Assembly: GCA_036261915.1 (NCBI GenBank)
Contig: DATAJX010000003.1
Location: 1 to 64,000 of the forward strand
DNA: 64,000 nucleotides
Direction: 5' to 3'
Source of the DNA: DATAJX01 sp036261915
GTDB taxonomy: Bacteria; Pseudomonadota; Alphaproteobacteria; UBA2136; UBA6156
Shown: piece after piece, positions 8,642 to 14,723 of the stretch
Layout of the letters: the number at the start of each line of letters is the position of its first letter
Numbering within the stretch: position 1 is the first letter of the stretch
Made by a program: the position numbers and the translations under genes
The notes under the pieces: model-generated
Databases searched by the model: none
What the model saw: the letters and a program-made list of their open reading frames with translations, nothing else
What the model was told of the DNA's origin: nothing

Positions 8642-9690
8642 TCGTGAACTGCCCTGTCAGCTTACCTTCTCGGTATTCAATTATCGGACAGACTGAAGGA
8701 GGACAGGGGGTAATATTTATCTGTAATGACTCTGAGTTAGAGCGGCAAGTAATTGTCAAATGTCTTAAAGATTCGACTCAGCAACATCGAATTATCGATG
8801 AAATTAAAGCGCTTCAACAAATAAGATCTAAACATGTCGTTGAGATTTATGACCTCATCTCAGATGACAATAATATTGCACTACTTTTAGAGTATATAAA
8901 TGGTAGCGAATTGGCCCAATATGGCCTTAAAGATCGAAACGTACCTACACAGCTTAAAATTCTCTATCAAATAGCATGCGGGATTGCAGATATTCACAGC
9001 TTTAATCATATCCATAGAGATATAAAACCTTACAATATGAAGGTTGATGGGGAAGGCATAGTAAAAATATTAGACTTTGGACTATCTCGTCAGGAAAACG
9101 TAGATGATCGTACTGTAGGTTTTAACGGTACTCCTGGTTTTGCTGCACCAGAATTGTACTCAGCGGGAACTGTTAATTTTACTTCTGCCATAGATGTTTA
9201 CGCTTTCTCCTGTTCAGTTTGGCTGCTTTGTACGGGCGTACTTCCGGCAGAACTTCGAAGCCGCCCGCCAGTAACCATGACTCAAAGATTAAGAGACTCG
9301 TCGCGATTACCGCCAGAAGTAGCGGATCTCATTGATACAGGTTTAGCAGTAAACCCTAAGGCGAGACCACAAATGCGAGAGATCAAAGACCTTCTCGGCA
9401 GGTATCTTGTTCATGGACAGCATCAGGGTATAGCCTATTTAGGTAGTCAAACTTACAAAATAAGCTCCTCTAACAAACTGATTTCAATACGTTTTGGAGT
9501 GAATGAGATTAAAATTGGTTACGATGACTTGGACTTTCTTGTGAAAGAGGTGAGCGGGGAAGTCAAAATTAACAATCAAATTGTATCAGTTGGCATGAAG
9601 TTACCTACCTCATGCATTATGGCTATGGGTATTCACCCTCGGGTATCGTTTGTCCCATTTGACATCTCTAACCCAGAGGTAGTGCTATGA
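8638..9690 (+). CDS. Ser/Thr protein kinase with FHA-like C-terminal domain
   Basis: The protein has 350 residues. The eukaryotic-type kinase domain spans about 10-255, with a glycine loop (GQTEGGQG), Lys41 (VIVKCL), HRD in HIHRDIKPYN (126-128), DFG at 146-148 and APE at 170-172, so it looks active. Residues 262-350 resemble a degenerate FHA fold (IRFGVNEIKIG, then INNQIVSVG and ending VSFVPFD). FHA domains bind phosphothreonine. The start is probably TTG 8638, which overlaps the phosphatase stop; GTG 8644 is an alternative. The 3' end overlaps the second kinase by four bases. The gene is AT-rich like its neighbours. The FHA-like call is from pattern only. Confidence 0.9.
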   Translation: MIVNCPVSLPSRYSIIGQTEGGQGVIFICNDSELERQVIVKCLKDSTQQHRIIDEIKALQQIRSKHVVEIYDLISDDNNIALLLEYINGSELAQYGLKDRNVPTQLKILYQIACGIADIHSFNHIHRDIKPYNMKVDGEGIVKILDFGLSRQENVDDRTVGFNGTPGFAAPELYSAGTVNFTSAIDVYAFSCSVWLLCTGVLPAELRSRPPVTMTQRLRDSSRLPPEVADLIDTGLAVNPKARPQMREIKDLLGRYLVHGQHQGIAYLGSQTYKISSSNKLISIRFGVNEIKIGYDDLDFLVKEVSGEVKINNQIVSVGMKLPTSCIMAMGIHPRVSFVPFDISNPEVVL

Positions 9691-10775
9691 CAGAAATTTT
9701 GTTTCAAAATTCCACTTTAATTGCTGAGAGATACGAAATTACTTCTTTTGTAGCAGAAGGAGGCATGCAGCAGGTCTACAAAGCTCTAGATACTCGTTTA
9801 AATCGAGAAGTTGCTCTTAAAACTCCTATTAACGATTCAGGCCAAAAGCGATTCAAATCAAGCGCTAAAATGAGCGCGCGAGTTACACATCCTAACACTG
9901 CCAAGACATTTGATTTCTTCGAATTCGAAAAAAGGCAATTTTTAGTAGAAGAGTTTATTGAGGGAATGAACCTTAAAGAGCGTTATACTCGTGACTTCAA
10001 CTATTTGGATCCACACTTTGCATGCTATCTAATTCAGCGCATTGCGCGCGGGGTTGCCGCTTCTCATCATGCTGGAGTTTTTCACCGAGACCTCAAACCT
10101 AGTAATATCATGGTCTCCAATGAGCCTACGCCACAAGTCTTGAAAATAACGGACTTTGGGATTGCTAAAATGGCTGAAAAAGTGATCGCTGATGTAATTA
10201 ATACCACTGATGATGAAGAAAAAACTTTAGCAATTGAGACTTCAAAAACAGTTAAAGGCACCGTTCCTTATATGGCGCCAGAATTATTACAAAACTCAAA
10301 TCCTGGATTGCCTGCAGATATATGGGCGGTTGGCGCCATAGGCTACGAATTACTAACAGGTCTAAAACCATATGGCGATGGCTTGAAGGCCATTGCCAAA
10401 GTTATGCTACAAAAGCCGCCTACAAAACCTCTGCTTAGAAATAACAATCTGCAATTTTCTACGCTTAACGATGAGTTATGGAAGGTTTTAGAACAGTGTT
10501 TTAACTTCAATCCTGATCAAAGAATTAAAGCAGATAGTTTAGTGATTGAACTGGGGAAACTTTGTTATTCTAGCGCCTCTAGAATCGAGGGACTTATAAG
10601 TAATTATGGCCCCAATAGAGGAGATCATGGCTTTATCCGCGAAGGGGATAAAGATGTTTTCTTTCATAGAGAAAGTTTCTATGGCGATAAACCAATAGTA
10701 GGTCAAAGAGTCGCTTTTTCTACCTCTCCCGGCCAGCCAAACCCTCGAGCTTTCCCTATTCTTCCTTTAAAATAA
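9687..10775 (+). CDS. Ser/Thr protein kinase fused to a C-terminal cold-shock domain
   Basis: The protein has 362 residues. The kinase domain (about 14-290) has a glycine loop (AEGGMQQV), Lys45 (EVALKT), HRD at 133-135 (FHRDLKPSN), DFG at 156-158 and APE at 198-200. An extra acidic insertion lies in the activation segment (about 166-188). Residues 299-362 read as a cold-shock domain: GLISNYGPNRGDHGFI carries an RNP1-like segment, DVFFH (323-327) matches RNP2, and VGQRVAF and the ending follow the family pattern. Cold-shock domains bind single-stranded RNA or DNA. This fusion suggests that the kinase senses, or is targeted to, nucleic acid. It is the last gene of the cassette. Confidence 0.9.
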   Translation: MTEILFQNSTLIAERYEITSFVAEGGMQQVYKALDTRLNREVALKTPINDSGQKRFKSSAKMSARVTHPNTAKTFDFFEFEKRQFLVEEFIEGMNLKERYTRDFNYLDPHFACYLIQRIARGVAASHHAGVFHRDLKPSNIMVSNEPTPQVLKITDFGIAKMAEKVIADVINTTDDEEKTLAIETSKTVKGTVPYMAPELLQNSNPGLPADIWAVGAIGYELLTGLKPYGDGLKAIAKVMLQKPPTKPLLRNNNLQFSTLNDELWKVLEQCFNFNPDQRIKADSLVIELGKLCYSSASRIEGLISNYGPNRGDHGFIREGDKDVFFHRESFYGDKPIVGQRVAFSTSPGQPNPRAFPILPLK

Positions 10776-10849
10776 GATCCTCAATTTAAGTGCTTGATAC
10801 CTTGGCCAACGCATGGTTGTATGCCGTCGCGCTTGGGAGAACTAAGCGT

Positions 10850-10989
10850 GGGGCTGATTACCCCTCCTAAACGGCAGCGACACCTGCCGTAACCAAAACT
10901 GTCGCCTACCAGCCCACGGCTGGGGAGGCGGCGGAATGCAATAGCGCAAGCAAATACGCTGCGCCGTTTTAGGACGGTAATCACTCCCC
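10850..10989. repeat. 140-bp imperfect inverted repeat, candidate structured RNA or mobile-DNA site
   Basis: The two ends fold together. GGGG (10850-10853) pairs with CCCC (10986-10989), TGATTACC (10855-10862) with GGTAATCA (10976-10983), TCCTAAACGGC (10865-10875) with GCCGTTTTAGGA (10963-10974, one bulge) and AGCG (10876-10879) with CGCT (10957-10960). Inner hairpins are ACGGCAG/CTGCCGT (10871-10890) and CAGCC/GGCTG (10910-10922). It sits 75 bp after the kinase-CSD gene and before the lipoprotein gene. It could be a non-coding RNA or a recombination site with cruciform potential. It does not fit the integron attC core sequences. Strand is unknown. Confidence 0.6.
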
Positions 10990-11010
10990 GGCCACCATTA
11001 AAGGTGGCCG
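10989..11010 (+). promoter_or_regulatory. leader hairpin before the lipoprotein gene
   Basis: CGGCCACC and GGTGGCCG form a perfect 8-bp stem with a 6-base loop (ATTAAA), 22 bp before ATG 11032. There is no following T run, so it is more likely a 5' leader structure than a terminator. GAGGAGACGA after it is the ribosome site. Confidence 0.45.
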
Positions 11011-11031
11011 TTCCATTAGAGGAGACGACCG

Positions 11032-11256
11032 ATGAAACTTAAAATTCTCTACGTGACGAGTGCGATAGGCATGGCCGTTAGCGGCTGTGGCGGCGGACCC
11101 ACGATGGCGCCCGTTGTCGACATGAAGGGCGTGAACCAGGACACCTATAACAAGGACCTCGCTTACTGCTATCAGCACATGCCCTTCATCGCCGCGGGCA
11201 ATCCGGTGACAAAATGCATGCAGGCCAAGGGCTATAAAATAGTGATCGGCTACTAA
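11032..11256 (+). CDS. small secreted lipoprotein
   Basis: The product has 74 residues. It has a signal peptide (KILYVTSAIGMAVSGC) with a lipobox ending at Cys19, followed by a Gly-rich linker. The mature part has two further cysteines (in AYCYQH and TKCMQ) around a Tyr/Asp-rich segment, a layout seen in small outer-membrane lipoproteins that end in CMQAKGY. The ribosome site GAGGAG precedes the start. It lies next to the Mrr-like gene (gap 4 bp, same direction), although no functional link is obvious. Function unknown. Confidence 0.75.
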   Translation: MKLKILYVTSAIGMAVSGCGGGPTMAPVVDMKGVNQDTYNKDLAYCYQHMPFIAAGNPVTKCMQAKGYKIVIGY

Positions 11257-11260
11257 GGCC

Positions 11261-12208
11261 ATGCCAGGGACGGTCAAGATATCCGCGAGTCAGGGCCGCT
11301 ACATCAAGCTGGGCGGCAAGGGCGGGTGGGAGTCGCTATGCCTGGAAGACGGCACCTTGCGACTGGCCTACTACGAGGTGCCCCATGCCATGGGGCTGAA
11401 TAAAGACTTCAAAGCCATCCGCGATATCTACCTCGCCAAGAGCCTCAAGCCCAACGCCGCAAGCAGTCACGCCAATCAGGTTCTGGCCTTTTACGACACG
11501 ACGCCCGACACCCTGTGGATCACCTTCGCGGACGGCTGCCTGTGTTGGTGCTTCGCCCAGCCCGAGGTCGAGTTCATCGGCAACGACAGAACGCAATACG
11601 CGGCCACCGGCAGCCGCCTGCGCCGCACCCTGGGCGTCTGGCACAACACCACGTTGGCCGGAGAACCCCTCCGCATCGCCGAGCTGAATGGCAGCCTCAC
11701 CCAGACCGCCGGCTTTCGCGGCACCATCTGCGCGCTCAAGCCGGAAGCCCTGGGCGACCTGCTCCGCCGCATCAATGGCGAGGACGTCCCGGCCCTGGCT
11801 GAAGCACGGCAAGCCCGCCATCAGAGCCTGCTGGCCATGCAGGGCCTTATCCGCCGCCTCAACCCCTTTGATTTCGAGATGTATGTCGACCTGATCTTCA
11901 CCCGCGACTGGCAACGCGTCAGCGCGCTGGGCAAAACCCAGAAGACCATCGACATGGAACTGGTCCAGCCGAGCACTGGGCAGCGCGCCTTCGTGCAGGT
12001 CAAAAGCACCACCACCCAGGCCGAGCTGAATGGTTACGTCGAGCAACTGGCAGAGCGCAGCGACGACTTCATGTTCTACGCCTATCACACCAGCAGGCAG
12101 GCACTAAGGGCCGATGACCCGCGCGTCCGCCTGCTGGACGCCCCCGCGCTGGCCGAGATGGGCTGGCGCGTCGGGCTGTACGATTGGCTGCTGCAGAAGT
12201 CAGCTTAG
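11261..12208 (+). CDS. Mrr-like restriction endonuclease-fold protein
   Basis: The product has 315 residues. The C-terminal part has the Mrr-type nuclease pattern: FDFEMYVDLIF (about 203-213), then Asp231 (TIDMEL) and QVK at 246-248 (FVQVKS). These would be the D...QxK core of a PD-(D/E)XK nuclease that cuts DNA. Residues 1-190 form a separate region I do not recognise, perhaps the target-recognition part. The gene follows the lipoprotein gene by 4 bp and ends overlapping the convergent DUF5681 gene by three bases. Its position in an island next to a DNA methyltransferase fits defence or a modification-dependent nuclease. Nuclease fold likely; specificity unknown. Confidence 0.72.
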   Translation: MPGTVKISASQGRYIKLGGKGGWESLCLEDGTLRLAYYEVPHAMGLNKDFKAIRDIYLAKSLKPNAASSHANQVLAFYDTTPDTLWITFADGCLCWCFAQPEVEFIGNDRTQYAATGSRLRRTLGVWHNTTLAGEPLRIAELNGSLTQTAGFRGTICALKPEALGDLLRRINGEDVPALAEARQARHQSLLAMQGLIRRLNPFDFEMYVDLIFTRDWQRVSALGKTQKTIDMELVQPSTGQRAFVQVKSTTTQAELNGYVEQLAERSDDFMFYAYHTSRQALRADDPRVRLLDAPALAEMGWRVGLYDWLLQKSA

Positions 12209-12717
12209 CCTTTCTTCAGCTTTTCCTCCGCCATAATGTCGGCGGCGATTTCCTCGATGGGCTTGAGCGGACCACCTCTGGTCTGCCGCTGTTTTTCTTT
12301 TACGAACTTAGAGATAGCGTCAAACTCATCGTCCGTAAGTTCCAGAAGCCGAAGATGATGGGCCTCATACACACGCACCAGGTCCTTCGATACCTTGCGA
12401 TGTTCGCGCTCCTCGGCTGAGTATTCGCGTACCTGTTCAATGCGGGACACATGGACAAGCATTTCAAGCACCAAATCGAAATGGTGGTGGTTGCCCTTGA
12501 ACACATGTTTGGTTCCCCCTTCGACCAGCGCTTCAATGTAGGTCTTCTTGCCATCGCCCAACCAGTCGGCCTGCTGGAGGAAGGCCTTTCTCATAGTGGC
12601 GGCAACGCCCTTGGCGCCCTTCGGCCGGCCATGGGGGTTTCTCTTCTCGCCTTTCCTGATGCGGGTCTCCATCGAGCCGGGGGCATGCCCCCGGCCATCC
12701 TTGTGATTTTCGTCCAT
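12205..12717 (-). CDS. DUF5681 domain protein
   Basis: The product has 170 residues. The N-terminal region carries the conserved segment IRKGEKRNPHGRPKGAKG typical of DUF5681, found in phage and integrated elements, often near terminases or DNA methyltransferases. The remainder is helical and highly charged (EEREHRKVSKDLVRVYEAHH). The start ATG 12717 is five bases after the stop of the ParB-methyltransferase gene, so the two probably form an operon. It may be a DNA-binding helper of the methyltransferase or a remnant of a phage packaging module; the exact role is not established. Confidence 0.8.
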   Translation of the reverse strand: MDENHKDGRGHAPGSMETRIRKGEKRNPHGRPKGAKGVAATMRKAFLQQADWLGDGKKTYIEALVEGGTKHVFKGNHHHFDLVLEMLVHVSRIEQVREYSAEEREHRKVSKDLVRVYEAHHLRLLELTDDEFDAISKFVKEKQRQTRGGPLKPIEEIAADIMAEEKLKKG

Positions 12718-12721
12718 GGCC

Positions 12722-14029
12722 TTACTCCTTCGCCTGCTTGGTTGCGTCGAAAGTCAGGCCGGTATCGGCATGGACGGCCTCACGCCCCGTCAGCGCCTGC
12801 CAGCGGGCGATGGCCACATCCACATACTTGGGCTCCAGCTCGATCGCCCGGGCGCGACGGCCTGTGCGTTCGGCGGCGATAATGGTCGACCCGCTGCCCG
12901 CGAAGGGGTCGAGGACGAGGTCGCCCCGGTCAGAGCAATCCATCATCGCGTCAGCCAGCAGGCGCACCGGCTTGACCGTCGGGTGCATCGCCAGTTCTTC
13001 CTCGCGGCCGGCGCGCAGCGTGTTCACGCCGGGGTAATTCCACACATTGGTGCGGTAACGTCCGTGCCTGCCCAGGGCCACGTTGTTCACGTGCCCTGCG
13101 GTCCCGTGCTTGAACACTGCGACCAGCTCATGCTTCGAGCGGTAGAGGTGGCCCATGCCGCCGTTGTCCTTGTTCCACACCACCAGGTTCTTCAGCTCGG
13201 TGTAAACGCCCTTGCCGGCGGCCAGTAGCGTGTCGATGTGGCGCCAGTCCATGAAGATGAAGTGGATGGAGCCGTCGCTGCTGTTGTTGGCCATCTGCCC
13301 GCAGGCGGTGGTCAGGAAGGCAGCGAACTCGACCTCGGTCATCTCGCCGCTGGCCATGGCGAAGTCCTCGTGAACCACCTTGCCCTTGCCGGAGACATTG
13401 CCCGGGATGGCCACGTTATAGGGCGGATCGGTGATGACCATGCGGGCCTGCTCGCCGTTCATCAGCAGGCCATAGGCATCGGGACTCAGCGCGTCGCCGC
13501 ACACCAGCACGTGGTCGCCCAGCAGCCAGCGGTCACCTGTGCGGCTTACCGGCTGGGCGGACACCTCGGGCTGTTCATCGTCGCCGTCCATGTCGGGGTC
13601 GTCGATGCCCTGCACCTTCAGGTCAATCTCGGCCATTTCAAACCCCGTAACCGTGAGGTCGAAGGGGGCCTCCATGGTCATCAGCGTCTGCAGCTCGATG
13701 GCCAAGATGTCATCATCCCAGCCCGAGCGCTCGGCCAGGCGGTTGTCGGCGATGATGTAGGCCTTCTTCTGGGCCTCGGTCAGATGGTCGATGCGCAGCG
13801 TCGGCACCTCGGCCAGCTTCAGCAGCTTGGCGGCCTCCACGCGGCCGTGGCCGGCGAGAATAGTGCCCTCGGCGTCGACCAGCACCGGGTTGGTGAAGCC
13901 GAAGGCCTCGATGCTGGCGGCAATCTGGCGCACCTGCGCTTTGCTGTGCTTGCGGGGGTTGTTGGCGTAGGGCTTGAGCGTGGCCACCGGTTGGGCGACC
14001 ACTTGGGCGTTTTGAGTAAGGGGATTCAT
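12722..14029 (-). CDS. ParB-like N-terminal domain fused to a DNA methyltransferase
   Basis: The product has 435 residues. Residues 10-100 form a ParB/Srx-like domain (NNPRKHS near 23-29, LAGHGRVEAAK near 58-68). A beta-class DNA methyltransferase follows, with the catalytic DPPY at 201-204 (VITDPPYNV) and the SAM-binding LDPFAGSGST at 373-382, in that order. Such fusions are common in prophages and integrated elements and methylate adenine or cytosine-N4. It is upstream of the DUF5681 gene in the same operon and next to an Mrr-like nuclease. ATG 14029 follows an AGGAG-type site. Enzyme class confident; base target not determinable by eye. Confidence 0.92.
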   Translation of the reverse strand: MNPLTQNAQVVAQPVATLKPYANNPRKHSKAQVRQIAASIEAFGFTNPVLVDAEGTILAGHGRVEAAKLLKLAEVPTLRIDHLTEAQKKAYIIADNRLAERSGWDDDILAIELQTLMTMEAPFDLTVTGFEMAEIDLKVQGIDDPDMDGDDEQPEVSAQPVSRTGDRWLLGDHVLVCGDALSPDAYGLLMNGEQARMVITDPPYNVAIPGNVSGKGKVVHEDFAMASGEMTEVEFAAFLTTACGQMANNSSDGSIHFIFMDWRHIDTLLAAGKGVYTELKNLVVWNKDNGGMGHLYRSKHELVAVFKHGTAGHVNNVALGRHGRYRTNVWNYPGVNTLRAGREEELAMHPTVKPVRLLADAMMDCSDRGDLVLDPFAGSGSTIIAAERTGRRARAIELEPKYVDVAIARWQALTGREAVHADTGLTFDATKQAKE

Positions 14030-14563
14030 TTTGTTCTCCGTCTCCTGTTGTTCTGTGGCGAACCCTGGAGCGGAGCGAGTGAGCTACGCGACAAGGTTCA
14101 GCTTGTCTTCGTCATGTAACTTCTCCTTTTCTGGCTGCCAGAAACGCATGGCTTCGACCTGCCTGTCAAACTATTCAAGGCTTTTTTTGTCCAAAATGAA
14201 CCTAACTATATGAACGGAAATAATATTCAGGCACTTGCTTTTGTCCTGCCTCGCCGATGGCAACCAACGATAGCCATTTAGCAAAAATACGGCCCCATCT
14301 CGGCGCACCCTTTAACCCTGTTACGGCAACTTTTTTCCCAGTTAATTTTGCTGGCGTCTGGAGGCATGGCATGGCCAATTTTGGCGGCTGCCATGGCGTA
14401 ATAGGTCGCCTGACGGCCATTTTGTCGCCGACGGCACGCTGTTTTTTCCATTTATTTCCCATTAAATCGCGCGACAGTTTTTAAAACTGTCGTCCGCAAA
14501 TGCGCTACGAACCCAAGAAAAGGGCGGCGATATTCTGGCGTGTTTTGGGGATATTTTAAGAAT
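14030..14563. other. gap between the island genes and tRNA-Gln
   Basis: This 534-bp stretch has no gene I can support. It includes a 21-bp perfect inverted repeat (listed separately) and a possible 86-codon leftward frame starting at 14462 with no ribosome site or known family; I do not call it. The segment borders the tRNA-Gln 3' end and probably contains the element boundary. Promoters of the ParB-methyltransferase gene should lie near its right part. Confidence 0.5.
14472..14492. repeat. perfect inverted repeat near the tRNA-Gln end of the island
   Basis: CGACAGTTTT and AAAACTGTCG flank one central T, giving a 21-bp perfect dyad 72 bp from the 3' end of tRNA-Gln. It could be a protein-binding site of the integrated element (excisionase or integrase region) or an operator. 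A terminator is less likely because the stem has almost no loop. Confidence 0.45.
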
Positions 14564-14638
14564 TGGCTGGGGAGGAAGGATTCGAACCCACGTATGCCTG
14601 TACCAAAAACAGGTGCCTTACCACTTGGCGACTCCCCA
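14564..14638 (-). tRNA. tRNA-Gln (anticodon UUG)
   Basis: The minus strand folds as a 75-nt tRNA: acceptor TGGGGAG/CTCCCCA, encoded CCA at 14564-14566, anticodon stem CCTGT/ACAGG and loop TTTTGGT with TTG at positions 34-36. The D-arm GCCAAGTGGTAAGGC is standard. The T-stem (GTGGG against CCTTC) has a U-U mismatch and a G-U pair, unusual for this tRNA. The accessory region lies on its 3' side, the usual target of tyrosine recombinases. Confidence 0.95.
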
Positions 14639-14723
14639 ACCGAGGCGTGGTTCCATAAAGGCAGCCACGCGCCGCGGAACCTAGAAGGCGGCCCGCCCCT
14701 TGTCAATGCCTTCGTAACGGTTT

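Noticed and set aside
10781..10984. 67-codon minus-strand frame
   Set aside because: It lies entirely in the long inverted repeat and has no ribosome site.
10850..10989. Integron attC site
   Set aside because: The size fits, but the GTTRRRY and RYYYAAC core boxes are not at the ends and the nearby recombinase is not IntI-like.
11336..12088. 250-codon minus-strand frame over the Mrr-like gene
   Set aside because: GC-rich shadow of the plus-strand gene, which has nuclease motifs and a coherent context.
14202..14462. 86-codon minus-strand frame in the gap before tRNA-Gln
   Set aside because: No ribosome site, no known family, and an opposite frame of similar length; not supportable.
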